From contig PWLR01000044.1 in assembly GCA_003558435.1 (NCBI GenBank), positions 1 through 49,532 of the forward strand: a stretch of 49,532 bases of DNA, read 5' to 3'. The first letter of the stretch is position 1; the number at the start of each line of letters is the position of its first letter. The position numbers were made by a program, and so were the translations under genes. This DNA is from Nitriliruptoraceae bacterium (GTDB lineage Bacteria; Actinomycetota; Nitriliruptoria; Nitriliruptorales; Nitriliruptoraceae). The notes under the pieces were generated by a model. That model ran no database searches. It was not told the origin of the DNA and saw nothing but the letters and a program-made list of their open reading frames with translations. Below are positions 7,793-17,118 of this stretch, piece by piece.

Positions 7793-8395
7793 TCAGAGGG
7801 GCGGTTCGGAGGGGGCGGGTGCGTCACGGGGCACCAGCTCGTTGAGGTGGTAGCGAGACGAGGTCGGGCCCCGCTGCCCCTGGTACTTCGAGCCGCTGGC
7901 GCCACTGCCATAGGGTCGCTCCGCGGGACGATCCAGGGCGAAGAAGGCGAACTGGGCGACCCGCATCCCCGGATAGAGCAGGATCGGCAGCGTCGCGACG
8001 TTGGAGAGTTCCAGGGTCACATCGCCTTCGAAGCCGGCGTCGACGAAACCGGCCGTGGAGTGGATCACCAGACCGAGCCGCGCGAGCGAACTCTTGCCCT
8101 CGATCCTCGCCACCAGATCGTGCGGGAGGCGGATCCGTTCCAGCGTGGCACCCAGCACGAACTCGCCCGGGTGCAGCACGAACGGTTCGCCCTCCGGTAC
8201 CTCGACCAGGTCGGTCAGCCCCGGCTGATCGGCGCGCACGTCGATCGACGAGTAACGGTGGTTGGCGAAGACCGCGAACTGGGCCGCCAGCCGGACGTCG
8301 ACGCTGGAGGGCTGAACCGCGCCGTCGCCCAACGGATCGACCACGATCCGACCCGATGCCAGATATGAGCGGATGGTGCCGTCGGAGAGGATCAA
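7793..8395 (-). CDS. dcd: dCTP deaminase
   Basis: The 200-aa enzyme converts dCTP to dUTP for thymidylate synthesis; several actinobacterial forms also hydrolyse dUTP to dUMP. The N-terminus MILSDGTI, the active-site region [12 protein letters not shown], the [13 protein letters not shown] stretch and the C-terminal [18 protein letters not shown] all match the trimeric Dcd family. The start must be TTG at 8395, since this gives the conserved MILSDG N-terminus; no ATG or GTG lies nearby, and a GGAG lies a few bases upstream. It diverges from tRNA-Gly at 8495. Confidence 0.95.
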   Translation of the reverse strand: MILSDGTIRSYLASGRIVVDPLGDGAVQPSSVDVRLAAQFAVFANHRYSSIDVRADQPGLTDLVEVPEGEPFVLHPGEFVLGATLERIRLPHDLVARIEGKSSLARLGLVIHSTAGFVDAGFEGDVTLELSNVATLPILLYPGMRVAQFAFFALDRPAERPYGSGASGSKYQGQRGPTSSRYHLNELVPRDAPAPSEPPL

Positions 8396-8493
8396 TGGAG
8401 CTCCGGAGAAGGGCGGGGACGACCCGGCCGCGTTGCGGTCATCACCAGCCGACGAGTACCGTGCGGGTCTCGCGGACCCTCGTGGTCCGCGTT

Positions 8494-8565
<72 letters not shown>

Positions 8566-8699
8566 CCTCCAGGTCTTGGCGAGAGGGCCGGCGCCTGCGC
8601 CGGGCGTCGGCGAGTTCCGGTTGGACTCGCCGGCTGGAGGCTCGCCGAAGGCGCGACCGCGAAGGGCTCGAGTGCGCTGATGCTCGCCTCGGGCGCCGA

Positions 8700-9830
8700 T
8701 CAGCGCTTGGATCTCCGCTGGGCCCATGGCGGCCCCGCCGGGCGCCGCGTCCATCGCGAGGCCAACCGACCCTGCGGGCTGCCGTCGAGTTCCAAGGTGG
8801 CTTGCCAGCGGTAGGTCATCGGCCACCGGCGGAAGATCGGCAGGCGGAACAGCAGAGCGAGCAGCGGTCGGCGCAGCCGTGTCCGCCACGGCCCGAAGCT
8901 CTCGATCACGAGGTCGACCCGGTCGGCGGCGCGGTCGAGCTCGTAGCGGCCCCGTAGTTGGGTGGCGTCGTCGGCTTCCAGCAGGATCGCCCCCGACCGG
9001 TGGCTGTGGGCCGGTAGGGACCGCAGGTCCGGCAGGGGTGGGGCGAGCCGCACCGCGCACGTGTGGCCGCCACGACCGACCCGGATGGCGGTGATGGCGA
9101 AGCCCTCGTGCACCTCGACGATGTCGACGTCAGGGCCAGCCGGTCCCTGGGTTCCGGGTACGGGCACGCGGGGTGCGACGCGGACGCTGTCGGGGTTGAG
9201 CTGGCACACCAGCACGTCCGGGTCGTAGCGGGCCATCAAGCACCGGCGTCCCCCGATGGGCAGCGGGAGGCGAGGGATGCTCCGTACCTGCCCGTCCACC
9301 CGCACGCCCACCTCGGTTCCCCGGACGGGGACGAACGACATGCCGGGCAGCCACAGGAACGGGAAGAACGCCGGGGTGTCGAAGGCGCCACCGACGGGAG
9401 CGAGCACGGGGAACCGGTCGCGCCGACCGGCGAGGTGCTCGTGCATGCGCAGGTCGAACCGGCGGCCGTTCGAAGCGGCGAGTGCCAACTCGAGGTGCAG
9501 GCCGTCGTCGTCGACCTCGAAGCGCGCCAGATCGAACGGTGCGTGGTGGAGGCCGTGCAGCCCCTTGCCGAGGCCGTCGTACCCGGATGGGTCGACGTCA
9601 CCCCCCGTTGGCGCGTACAGCTCGACGTAGCCGTCATGGCGGTAGGCGAGCAGGACGAGCACGTCCTTCCCGGCCCCGCCGAGAACCTGCGGTTCCAGGG
9701 TCCGGTAGGTGGGATCGTCGGCGATGTCGATGATGAGCAGCCGCCGGATCGGTGACAGCTCGAGGGTGATCGGCACCAGCAGCTCATGGGGGTCGGCCGG
9801 CCGTCCGACCGGGCGGGAAGGTGCGCTCAT
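8700..9830 (-). CDS. Conserved hypothetical protein, 376 aa
   Basis: No family is recognised with confidence. The protein is soluble, lacks a signal peptide and is rich in beta-forming segments, with a C-terminal stretch ([20 protein letters not shown]) that may contact the membrane and a Trp-rich end ([15 protein letters not shown]). It could be a lipocalin-like or carotenoid-hydratase-like beta fold, but that is only an impression. Its ATG overlaps the stop of the CPBP protease gene as ATGA, so the two are translationally coupled and probably act together. The stop is TGA at 8700. Confidence 0.75.
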   Translation of the reverse strand: MSAPSRPVGRPADPHELLVPITLELSPIRRLLIIDIADDPTYRTLEPQVLGGAGKDVLVLLAYRHDGYVELYAPTGGDVDPSGYDGLGKGLHGLHHAPFDLARFEVDDDGLHLELALAASNGRRFDLRMHEHLAGRRDRFPVLAPVGGAFDTPAFFPFLWLPGMSFVPVRGTEVGVRVDGQVRSIPRLPLPIGGRRCLMARYDPDVLVCQLNPDSVRVAPRVPVPGTQGPAGPDVDIVEVHEGFAITAIRVGRGGHTCAVRLAPPLPDLRSLPAHSHRSGAILLEADDATQLRGRYELDRAADRVDLVIESFGPWRTRLRRPLLALLFRLPIFRRWPMTYRWQATLELDGSPQGRLASRWTRRPAGPPWAQRRSKR

Positions 9831-10639
9831 GACACGGCCTGGAGGTACGAGGCGATCAGCAGCAGCGAGAACAGCAGGTTGACCGCGACGTGGGTGAACA
9901 TCGGCAGCCACACGGTGCGTTCGCGCCACGCCAGCCAGTTCGCCGGCAGGCTGCCGAACAGCACCTGGGGCCACCGCCACGGGGTCCACAGGTGGTAGAG
10001 CGTGAACAGCACCGTGTTGAGCACCGGCGCCAGCCGGCCGAAGCGGTCGATGCGCGGGAGCAGGTGGCCGCGGAAGTACAACTCCTCGGTCACCGGTCCG
10101 ACGATGCCGTTGAGGACGAGTACCGCGACGACCATGACCGCGAACGCACCACCCGTGAGGGGGTCGGTGCCCTCCTCGATGGCGGCGAACTGGTAGAGCG
10201 TGGACGGCATCCACGCGAACAGCGGCGAGATCAGCCGGTCGAGGACGAGCAGATGCACGACCACGAACGCCAGCATGAGGGCGGCGAGCGCTCCGCCGAG
10301 CAGGATCAGCCGCCGCAGCGGGAGCCGGGTGCGGTAGTCGACGACCGCGAGGGGCGACCACGAACCGGTCTCGCGGTGCGCCTGGATGCTCAGGTAGCCG
10401 AGCTCGAGCGGAGCGATCACCACACCGATGCCGAGGAGGAGGGCGAACAACGCCGGCAGGCCCCACGACTCGACCGTGGGGGCGGTGAGCAGCACGAAGG
10501 AGACCAGCGCCACGCCGGGCATCAGGTGCAGGAACACCGACCGGGGCAACGAGTGCTGGCCGGGAGTCACGACCTCGACAGCGGACCGGTTGCACTCCTC
10601 CCCAGGGTCGACGGCAGCGATCCGCGCGGTGGTGGTCAC
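9827..10639 (-). CDS. CPBP-family intramembrane glutamic metalloprotease
   Basis: The 270-aa polytopic protein has about seven membrane segments and the three CPBP/Abi motifs: EELYFR (185-190) with the paired glutamates, FTLYH with H216, and THVAVN (249-254). Such proteases relate to Rce1 and cut within or near the membrane; bacterial members have roles in bacteriocin self-protection and surface-protein handling. GTG at 10639 is chosen over the TTG or ATG upstream because GGAGAGG lies 7 nt before it. It is the first gene of a two-gene unit with the hypothetical protein that follows. Confidence 0.88.
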   Translation of the reverse strand: MTTTARIAAVDPGEECNRSAVEVVTPGQHSLPRSVFLHLMPGVALVSFVLLTAPTVESWGLPALFALLLGIGVVIAPLELGYLSIQAHRETGSWSPLAVVDYRTRLPLRRLILLGGALAALMLAFVVVHLLVLDRLISPLFAWMPSTLYQFAAIEEGTDPLTGGAFAVMVVAVLVLNGIVGPVTEELYFRGHLLPRIDRFGRLAPVLNTVLFTLYHLWTPWRWPQVLFGSLPANWLAWRERTVWLPMFTHVAVNLLFSLLLIASYLQAVS

Positions 10640-10787
10640 GACCGATCCTCTCCGGGCTGCCCGCGGCGAGCCGGCCGCCACCTCCGATCATGCGCCGACC
10701 GTCTGCCCGCGGGTAGGGGACAACGACCTGGCGACTTCGAGCGTCGTTGCACCGGTCAGCGTGTGAGGCGGAACAGGTCGCAGCCGG

Positions 10788-11520
10788 TCACGCGACGTTG
10801 ATGAGTAGGCGGTAGAGGCCGACCAGGGCGAGGCTGCCGGCGGCCGCGGCCCCCACGACCACGCCGTAGGCCAGCGACCGTCGATCTCGGTCGGGGACCC
10901 CCAGGGCCGGGATGGCGACGGCCATGGCCGCAAGCCCGACCATGATGGCGAGATCGGTCAGGCGGTGCGGCTCACCGACGAGATCCCACAGCCAGGGGCG
11001 ACGGTCGAGGACGAGGAATCCGGCCTCGGCGAGCAGCACCACGCACGGCAGCGCGATCGCCAGGACCGGCACGGGTTCTCGACGCTTCGATGCGGCGCCG
11101 GCCATCCCGAGCAGCGGCCCGACCGTCACCGCGGCCACCAGCCAGACCAGCGGCACCGCACTGAGGGTGTGATCAGCCGCGGGATCGCCGGTGATGAGCC
11201 CGAAGCGAACGGCCTGGCCCAGGTAGTAGGTGACGACACCGATGAGCAGGGCGAGGGTGCCGGCCCACCCGCCCCGTCGGCGCGATGGACAGCGCCGTCC
11301 GACGGCGAAGGCGGCGACCGCCCAGGGCGAGATGAGGTTGCCGAGGATGACCAGCCCTGGCGGGGATGACGCCGTCCGCGGTCACCGAGAAGACGCCGAG
11401 CCCGAGGCCGACCGCCGCGGCAGCGAGCAACGACCGGTCACGCGCCGGGGAGCCCTGGGCCGTCGTCGCTACCGAAGGGACCTCGCCATCTCGGATCGAG
11501 CCGGCGTCGTTCGCCACCAT
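10788..11520 (-). pseudogene. Frameshifted membrane protein (DUF6518-like)
   Basis: Two reading frames join into one plausible four-to-six-segment membrane protein. The N-terminal frame from ATG 11520 (LLAAAAVGLGLGVFSVTADGVIP) loses sense near 11352-11366. The next frame then continues naturally with LVILGNLISPWAVAAFAVGR, GTLALLIGVVTYYLGQAV and VPLVWLVAAVTVGPLLGMAG to the stop at 10788. One extra base in CCC (11355-11357) or GGGG (11362-11365) would explain it. It is either a recent natural frameshift or a sequencing error. The DUF6518 label is tentative; the broken continuity is clear. Confidence 0.7.
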
Positions 11521-11559
11521 CTCGCGCCGAGCTCCCTCGTGGATCCCTGGCCGCTCTCG

Positions 11560-11880
11560 TCAGGTGTCGGTCGAGGGCAGTCCGTGCCCTCCGACCGGCT
11601 GCAACTCGAAGCGTTCACCCGGTCCCGCGATCAACGGTCGTGCCCGGTCGATGATGGCCCGCACCGACGGCAGGCCCAGCGAGGCCCCGTGAGCGGCCTC
11701 ATCGCTCCACACCTCCATGACCCAGACGGCATCGGGGTCGTCCGCAGCCCGGTTGACGAGCCAGAGCAGGCAGCCCTCCGCCTCGCGCAGCGCCTCCGCT
11801 GCCTCGAGCAGCAGGGCGGCGAGACCATCGGCTTCCCCCGGTGTCGCCCGGAAGCTGCCGCAGAGCGCGTATCCCGCCAT
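11560..11880 (-). CDS. Antibiotic biosynthesis monooxygenase (ABM) domain protein
   Basis: The 106-aa single-domain protein fits the dimeric alpha-beta barrel ABM family of putative quinol monooxygenases. Typical features are the start YALCGSFRATPGEADGLAALL, the central GCLLWLVNRAADDPDAVWVMEVWSDEAAHGASL with the conserved W-x-D-x-x-A-H-x-x-S/H-x pattern, and a short C-terminal helix. Members oxidise aromatic or quinol substrates without cofactor; the substrate here cannot be told. The ATG at 11880 gives standard family length. No operon partner is evident. Confidence 0.85.
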   Translation of the reverse strand: MAGYALCGSFRATPGEADGLAALLLEAAEALREAEGCLLWLVNRAADDPDAVWVMEVWSDEAAHGASLGLPSVRAIIDRARPLIAGPGERFELQPVGGHGLPSTDT

Positions 11881-11958
11881 GACGTGCCTCCGAGGTCGAT
11901 CGATCCGCGCCCCGAACTCGCGGCGTCTCCAGAACCTACTCCAACCAGCGGTGCACCC

Positions 11959-12213
11959 ATGGCGTCACCGCGACAGCCGGACCGGTCGGCCCCTCCCCCC
12001 GCGGACGGGGACCCGAACGCCTGGTTCGGGATGACCTCCGGCGAGGTCGACGCCGGGGGCGGCCTCACACCCGAAGCTCGGGGGCTCCTATTCTCACCGT
12101 CGCGGGGCGAGGGCGATCAGCCTCGCTTCTCGTCCGTGGGGGCCCGTGGGCGGACGGCGTTGCGCGCCTCCGAGACGGGCGAGGTCGAGGACCGAGATCC
12201 GGAGAGACGTTGA
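11959..12213 (+). CDS. Doubtful 84-aa ORF overlapping the K+ channel start
   Basis: An ATG at 11959 opens a frame that ends in a TGA overlapping the channel ATG as TGATG, an arrangement seen in coupled genes. The translation (NAWFGMTSGEVDAGGGLTPE in the middle) has no recognised domain, the ribosome-binding site is poor, and the frame is open far upstream, as expected by chance at this GC content. If it is not coding, 11881-12212 is a spacer with a possible -10 box TATTCT near 12089. Confidence 0.22.
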   Translation: MASPRQPDRSAPPPADGDPNAWFGMTSGEVDAGGGLTPEARGLLFSPSRGEGDQPRFSSVGARGRTALRASETGEVEDRDPERR

Positions 12214-12974
12214 TGCCAGACCACCGCTCCCGCAGGCGCGTGTACGAACTGTTCGCGCCCCGGTTGGGAGGAGCAACGGGGCGGCGGATGGATTGGGCCA
12301 TCCTGCTGTTGATCGCCCTGAACGTGGCGGCGGTCATGCTCGAGACGGTGGACCCGATCTTCGAACGGTTCACCGCGGTCTTCCAGTGGCTCGAGATCGT
12401 GTCGGTGATCGTCTTCACGATCGAGTACGTCGCACGCATCTGGTCGGCGGTCGAGGAAGAAGGCTACGACCGCCCGATCCTCGGTCGGCTCCGGTACGCC
12501 CGGCGGTTCATGATGCTGGTCGACCTGCTGGCCATCCTCCCGTTCTACCTCGCGGCGCTCGGCATCGGCCTCGACCTGAGGTTCCTGCGAGCACTGCGGC
12601 TGGTCCGCCTGTTCAGGCTGCTGAAGATCGCGCGATACTCCTCCGCCCTCGACAAGTTCGTGGAGGTCCTCCGTGACCGCAAGGAGAAGCTGGTCATCGC
12701 GGCGGCGGCCAACCTGATGCTGCTGATCGTGGCGAGTTCGGCCATGTACATCGTCGAGCACCCGGCTCAGCCCGAGGTCTTCCCGTCGATCCCGGAGACC
12801 ATGTGGTGGGGTGTGATCACGCTCACGACGGTCGGCTATGGCGACGTCGTACCGATCACCCCGCTGGGTCAACTCGTGGGCGCGGTCGTGGCCGTGCTGG
12901 GGATCGGCATGTTCGCCCTCCCAGCCGCGCTCATCGCCACGGGTTTCGCGGCCGCCACGGGCGTCGAGGACTAG
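12213..12974 (+). CDS. Voltage-gated K+ channel (6TM ion transporter family)
   Basis: The 253-aa protein is a KvAP-like channel subunit acting as a tetramer in the membrane. S1 (WAILLLIALNVAAVMLET), S2 (EIVSVIVFTIEYVARIW), S3 (FMMLVDLLAILPFYLAA), an S4 sensor with Arg at regular spacing (LRALRLVRLFRLLKIAR), S5, the filter TTVGYGD (205-211) and S6 are all present. There is no C-terminal RCK domain. The ATG at 12213 follows GGAGAG; the TTG just before it is less likely. It sets membrane potential or K+ flux. Confidence 0.95.
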   Translation: MPDHRSRRRVYELFAPRLGGATGRRMDWAILLLIALNVAAVMLETVDPIFERFTAVFQWLEIVSVIVFTIEYVARIWSAVEEEGYDRPILGRLRYARRFMMLVDLLAILPFYLAALGIGLDLRFLRALRLVRLFRLLKIARYSSALDKFVEVLRDRKEKLVIAAAANLMLLIVASSAMYIVEHPAQPEVFPSIPETMWWGVITLTTVGYGDVVPITPLGQLVGAVVAVLGIGMFALPAALIATGFAAATGVED

Positions 12975-13107
12975 ACCACGGACGATCACGATCCGGTCCC
13001 CCGGTCCCCCGATCTCCCGAGACGCGAGCATCGGCGGCCAACCGGCGAGAGGTTGAGCGACCGGGTGGCGCACCATCGCCACCGAGCACCACGAGTCGCG
13101 GGCGGCG

Positions 13108-13599
13108 TCACGGCGGGGTCCGCACCATCGTCACCGCACCTTCGGCGGCCTGCCGGGAGACGAATCCGAGACCCTCGTAGAGGGCGCGGGCCGGGTTGTC
13201 GGTCTCCACACTCAAGCTGACCTGTTCGACGGCCCGGAGGCCGAGCTCGACCAGCATCGCGGTCACCAGGCAGCGTCCGATGCCACGGCCACGATGGTCC
13301 GTCGCGACGGCGATGCTCAGTTCCGGGGTCCGCTCGTCGATGTAGCCGTAGCCGTGGTGGTCGTCACGGAACCGCCGGACCCAGACCGCACCGGCGCGGG
13401 CTCCCCGGACACGAGCGATCAGTCCGGCGTCACCCGGCCGGCCCCAGTCCTCGACGTAGACGGCGAGCCCTGGCTGGCTGAGGGCCCCGGCGATGTCTGG
13501 CGCGTCGGTCGTGCCGCGCCAGAAGGCGGCTTCGTACAGCATCTCGCGCACGAACGGCAGATCCCGGTCGACGATGGGGAGGATCGACAGCGCGGCCAT
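13108..13599 (-). CDS. GNAT-family N-acetyltransferase
   Basis: The 163-aa protein has the GNAT fold. The acetyl-CoA loop is HRGRGIGRCLVTAML, preceded by strand ELSIAVA, and the C-terminal half shows VEQVSLSVETDNPARALYEGLGF, the usual N-x-x-A-x-x-x-Y-x-x-x-G-F pattern. The acceptor substrate is unknown. The ATG at 13599 (MAALSILPIVDRD) is chosen over the one at 13656, which would add a basic low-complexity leader. It stands alone, divergent from cobC. Confidence 0.88.
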   Translation of the reverse strand: MAALSILPIVDRDLPFVREMLYEAAFWRGTTDAPDIAGALSQPGLAVYVEDWGRPGDAGLIARVRGARAGAVWVRRFRDDHHGYGYIDERTPELSIAVATDHRGRGIGRCLVTAMLVELGLRAVEQVSLSVETDNPARALYEGLGFVSRQAAEGAVTMVRTPP

Positions 13600-13791
13600 G
13601 ACCCGAGTCTGCCAGCTGCGGCGGACGCCGTCGCCACCGGCGCGGTGCTGCCGCAACGACGCGACACCGACCGGCCCGGTCCGCGAGCGCCGGCCTCCGG
13701 CGGTGTGCGCTCACCGCCAGCGGTACCGGTGGACCCGGCCGGCCGCCGACCCGACCCGGTCCACTCCCCACCCATCCATCCGGAGTGCCAG

Positions 13792-14694
13792 GTGACCGAG
13801 CCGCTGCCCGCCGCAGGAGCCCACGGCGGTGACGGGCCGCGCATCGCCCGGGCGCTCGGCATCCCTGCCGGCGAGGTGCTCGACCTGTCGCAGACCCTGA
13901 ACCCGTTCGCGCCCGACGTCGCCCGGCTGCTGGGGCGCCACCTCGACGCGGTGGGCCACTACCCCGACGACGCGGCCGCCACGGAACTGCTCGCGGAGAC
14001 GATGGGTGTGGACCCCGGCCGGCTCGTGCTCACCAACGGCGGCAGCGAGGCCATCACGTTGGTCGCCGGGGAGCTCGGCGGCCGCGTCGCCGCGGAACCG
14101 GAGTTCGGGCTCCATCCGCGGGACTCCGACGGCCCCATCTGGCGCAGCGACCCGCAGAGCCCGACCGGTCACCTGGCCACCCCGGACCTCGAGGCAGCGG
14201 TCTGGGACGAGGCCTTCTATCCGATGGCGACCGGTCGCTGGACCGCCGCGCGCCCCGGGGTCACCGTCGGATCGTTGACCAAACTGTTCGCCTGCCCGGG
14301 CCTGCGGCTCGGGTTCGTGATCGCCGACGACGTGGCGGCACTGACCCGCCGACGGCCGCACTGGTCGGTGGGATCGCTGGCCCTGGCGGTGCTCCCGGAG
14401 CTGCTCGCGGCGGCCGACCTGCCCGCCTGGCAGGCCGCGATCGCCGACGCCCGCAGCGCGCTCGCCTCGGCGTTGGAGGCGCGTGGCTTCGAGGTGGCCG
14501 CGCACGACGCGCCGTGGGTACTGGTGGAGGCCCCCGGCCTGCGCGAACGGCTCGCGCCGCACGGGATCGTCGTGCGCGACTGCGCGAGCTTCGGACTGCC
14601 CGGACAGGTGCGCATCGCCGTCCCCGACGAGGCCGGGCTGGCACGGTTGCTGGCCGCCATCGACCAGCAGGGCGGATCCGGTGACGACCGCTGA
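13792..14694 (+). CDS. cobC: Threonine-phosphate decarboxylase, short form (CobC/CobD type)
   Basis: This 300-aa PLP enzyme is a fold-type I aminotransferase relative that decarboxylates L-threonine-O-3-phosphate to aminopropanol phosphate, the linker between corrin ring and nucleotide loop. Supporting features are LSQTLNPFAPD at the N-terminus, LTNGGSEAITL, WDEAFYPM and the PLP-lysine loop SLTKLFACPGLRLGF. It is shorter than the usual ~360 aa, lacking residues between AEPEF and the loop DPQSPTG, which replaces NPxNPTG. GTG at 13792 follows GGAG with 6-nt spacing. The cobalamin genes downstream and pduX support the role. Confidence 0.85.
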   Translation: MTEPLPAAGAHGGDGPRIARALGIPAGEVLDLSQTLNPFAPDVARLLGRHLDAVGHYPDDAAATELLAETMGVDPGRLVLTNGGSEAITLVAGELGGRVAAEPEFGLHPRDSDGPIWRSDPQSPTGHLATPDLEAAVWDEAFYPMATGRWTAARPGVTVGSLTKLFACPGLRLGFVIADDVAALTRRRPHWSVGSLALAVLPELLAAADLPAWQAAIADARSALASALEARGFEVAAHDAPWVLVEAPGLRERLAPHGIVVRDCASFGLPGQVRIAVPDEAGLARLLAAIDQQGGSGDDR

Positions 14695-14744
14695 TCCGGC
14701 GACGCCGGTGCGCGGAGCACACGTCCCGTTCCACTGCGGTGGCA

Positions 14745-14855
14745 CGGTGACGTAGGGTTGCCGACAGCGCGTGGACGAAGTCCGGTGAGAACCCGGCACT
14801 GTCCCGCAACGGTGGTCCGACCCGCAGAGCTGCTCCCGCAGCCAGCCGGCGTCGG
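14745..14855 (+). promoter_or_regulatory. Cobalamin (AdoCbl) riboswitch
   Basis: The conserved core is easy to see: GACGTAGGGTTGCC, then GAAGTCCGGTGAGAACCCGG and CACTGTCCCGCAACGGTG, then a B12-box-like AGCCAGCCGGC. Between it and btuF, CGAACC (14882-14887) and GGTTCG (14910-14915) enclose an inner AGCCCT/AGGGTT stem, probably the expression platform. Cobalamin binding should switch off btuF and the genes behind it. Confidence 0.93.
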
Positions 14856-14966
14856 CGAGTCCGGTCGAATCACGCGCCACACGAACCGTCAGCCCTCGAG
14901 GACAGGGTTGGTTCGGCCGGCGCTCCCGTCGTTCGAGCTTCCTCAGCCTCAACGACCGGAGCACCC

Positions 14967-15998
14967 ATGAACCTTCGAACCACCCGAGCCCGTCCTGCGC
15001 GCGCACTGACGCCCGCCGTGCTCGCGCTCGCCCTGCTGCTCACCGCCTGCGGCGCCGACGACGCCACCGACGACGACGCGACCGAGCCCGGCACCTCGGA
15101 GGACGTCGCCGACGACGCGCCGGACGATGACGCGACCGAGGATGCCGACGAGGCGACCGAGGACGAGGCGGCCGCCGGCGACTTCCCCGTCACCATCGAG
15201 TCCGAGGGCGGGACCTGGACGCTGGAGGAGGCTCCCGAGCGGATCGTCTCGCTCTCCCCCACCGCGACCGAGGTGCTGTTCGCGATCGGCGCCGGCGACC
15301 AGGTCGAGGCCGTCGACCAGTTCTCCTACTACCCGGAGGAGGCTCCGGTCACCGACCTCTCCGGCTTCGACCCCAACATCGAGGCGGTCACCGCCTACGA
15401 CCCGGACCTGGTGGTCCTCTCCAACGACGCCAACGAGCTGGTGGCCGGCCTGACCTCGCTGGAGATCCCGGTGCTGGTCAGCGCCGCGCCCGCCGACATC
15501 GAGTCCGGTTTCGACACCATGGCCGAGCTCGGGCTCGCCACCGGCCGGGTCGACGAGACCGCCACGCTCGTCAGCGAGCTGCGCGAGGAGATCGACGCCG
15601 CGCTGGCCGAGGCACCCGACACCGCCGTGCGCATCTACCACGAGCTCGACTCGACCTACTTCGCGGCCAGCTCCTACGGGTTCGTCGGGGACGTCTACGA
15701 GCAGATGGGCGCGATCAACATCGCCGACGAGGGCGACCCGGACCAGAGCGGCTTCCCGCAGCTGACCGAGGAGTTCATCGTCGAGGCCGACCCCGAGCTG
15801 ATCGTCATCACCGACGAGGTGGACTACACCGCCGACGACGTGGCCGACCGTTCGGGCTGGCAGGACATCACCGCGGTCGAACAGGACAACATCGTGACCG
15901 TCGACTCCGACATCGCCTCGCGCTGGGGACCACGCCTGCCGCAGTTCATCACCACGGTCGCGGAGGCGCTCTCCGCGATCGCCGCCGACGCCCCGTAG
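14967..15998 (+). CDS. btuF: Cobalamin ABC transporter substrate-binding lipoprotein
   Basis: The 343-aa protein is exported and lipid-anchored (ALALLLTAC lipobox, Cys near residue 28). A striking acidic linker of about 45 residues, nearly all D, E, A and T, separates the anchor from the BtuF-like periplasmic-binding fold. That fold begins with PERIVSLSPTATEVLFAIGAGDQ and contains AYDPDLVVLSN and WQDITAVEQDNIVTVD. It captures corrinoids at the cell surface for the BtuCD transporter. ATG at 14967 follows GGAG. It is the first gene after the cobalamin riboswitch, which fixes the substrate more firmly than sequence alone, since siderophore binders share the fold. Confidence 0.93.
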   Translation: MNLRTTRARPARALTPAVLALALLLTACGADDATDDDATEPGTSEDVADDAPDDDATEDADEATEDEAAAGDFPVTIESEGGTWTLEEAPERIVSLSPTATEVLFAIGAGDQVEAVDQFSYYPEEAPVTDLSGFDPNIEAVTAYDPDLVVLSNDANELVAGLTSLEIPVLVSAAPADIESGFDTMAELGLATGRVDETATLVSELREEIDAALAEAPDTAVRIYHELDSTYFAASSYGFVGDVYEQMGAINIADEGDPDQSGFPQLTEEFIVEADPELIVITDEVDYTADDVADRSGWQDITAVEQDNIVTVDSDIASRWGPRLPQFITTVAEALSAIAADAP

Positions 15999-16005
15999 CC
16001 GACCC

Positions 16006-17118
16006 GTGGCCCAGGCACTCGACCCGGCGATAGGCGGCTCCAGCCTGTCCGGGGACGAGAGCAACGGCGAGGACCGGGCGTCGGAACGTGCGTTCCGGCT
16101 CCCGCTGCTCGGCCTGGTCGGGGTCATCGCGGCGGTGATCGTCGCCGCGCTGATCAGCGCGACGCAGGGGGCGGCGGGACTCCCCGTCGGTGGGGTGCTC
16201 ACCACGCTGCTCGACGCCGTACCGGGGATCAACCTCGAGCCGGGCCTCGACGCCCGCCAGCAGGCCATCCTGACCCAGATCCGCCTGCCCCGGCTGGTGC
16301 TCGGCCTGCTGGTCGGCGGGGCGCTCGGCAGCGCCGGCGCCGCCTACCAGGGCATCTTCCGCAACCCGCTCGCCGACCCCTACCTGCTGGGCGTGTCGGC
16401 CGGTGCGGGCCTCGGGGCGGTGCTGGCCATCGGCTTCGGCCTGGATCTGTCCTGGGGACCCTTCGGCGCCGTCCCGGCCGCCGCGTTCGTCGGCGCCCTG
16501 CTGGCGGTCAGCGGCTCCGCCCTGATCTCGCGCGGCCCGGGGAGCTCACCGGCGACGCTGCTGCTCGCCGGGGTGGCCATGGCGGCGCTGTTCTCCGCCG
16601 CCCAGACCTACGCGCTGCAACGACTGAGCGAGACCCGCGCCCGCGAGGTCCTGTCGTGGTTGTTCGGGCAGCTGCAGACCAACGGCTGGGACCAGGTCCT
16701 GCTGTTGATCCCCTACGTCGTGATCTGTGGAGCGATCCTCGTCGCCTACGGCCGCCACCTCGACGTGCTGCGTGTCGGTGACGCGGAGGCCCGGGCGCTC
16801 GGCATCGACCCGACCCGCAGCCGGATCGTGGTGGTCGTCGCCGCGTCGCTGCTGACCGCGGCGGCGGTGTCGGTGAGCGGGCTGATCGCGTTCGTCGGCC
16901 TGGTGATCCCGCACGTGATCCGATTGCTGATCAGCCACAGCTACCGCGTGATCGTGCCGCTGTCGGCCCTGGGCGGGGCGGCCTTCCTCGCCTTCGTCGA
17001 CGTCGGGTCGCGGACCCTGCTGGCGCCGGCCGAACTGCCGGTCGGGGTCATCACCGCGTTCGTCGGCGCCCCGTTCTTCGCGTTCGTGTTGTGGCGCGGC
17101 CGGCAGGCGCCGTCATGA
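16006..17118 (+). CDS. btuC: Cobalamin ABC transporter permease
   Basis: The 370-aa protein belongs to the FecCD/BtuC permease family with about ten membrane helices. Landmarks are IRLPRLVLGLLVGGALGSAGAAYQGIFRNPLADPYLLGVSAGAGLGAV, the mid-protein LSWLFGQL and the C-terminal GLIAFVGLVIPHVIRLL. An N-terminal cytoplasmic extension of about 30 residues is hydrophilic and not conserved. GTG at 16006 lies 7 nt after the btuF stop. Its stop overlaps the btuD start as ATGA. It forms the membrane pore of the BtuFCD importer. Confidence 0.94.
   Translation: MAQALDPAIGGSSLSGDESNGEDRASERAFRLPLLGLVGVIAAVIVAALISATQGAAGLPVGGVLTTLLDAVPGINLEPGLDARQQAILTQIRLPRLVLGLLVGGALGSAGAAYQGIFRNPLADPYLLGVSAGAGLGAVLAIGFGLDLSWGPFGAVPAAAFVGALLAVSGSALISRGPGSSPATLLLAGVAMAALFSAAQTYALQRLSETRAREVLSWLFGQLQTNGWDQVLLLIPYVVICGAILVAYGRHLDVLRVGDAEARALGIDPTRSRIVVVVAASLLTAAAVSVSGLIAFVGLVIPHVIRLLISHSYRVIVPLSALGGAAFLAFVDVGSRTLLAPAELPVGVITAFVGAPFFAFVLWRGRQAPS

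Noticed and set aside
13600..13791. Second cobalamin riboswitch upstream of cobC
   Set aside because: The spacer has a CCGCAACGAC stretch but lacks the rest of the conserved core and the B12 box.
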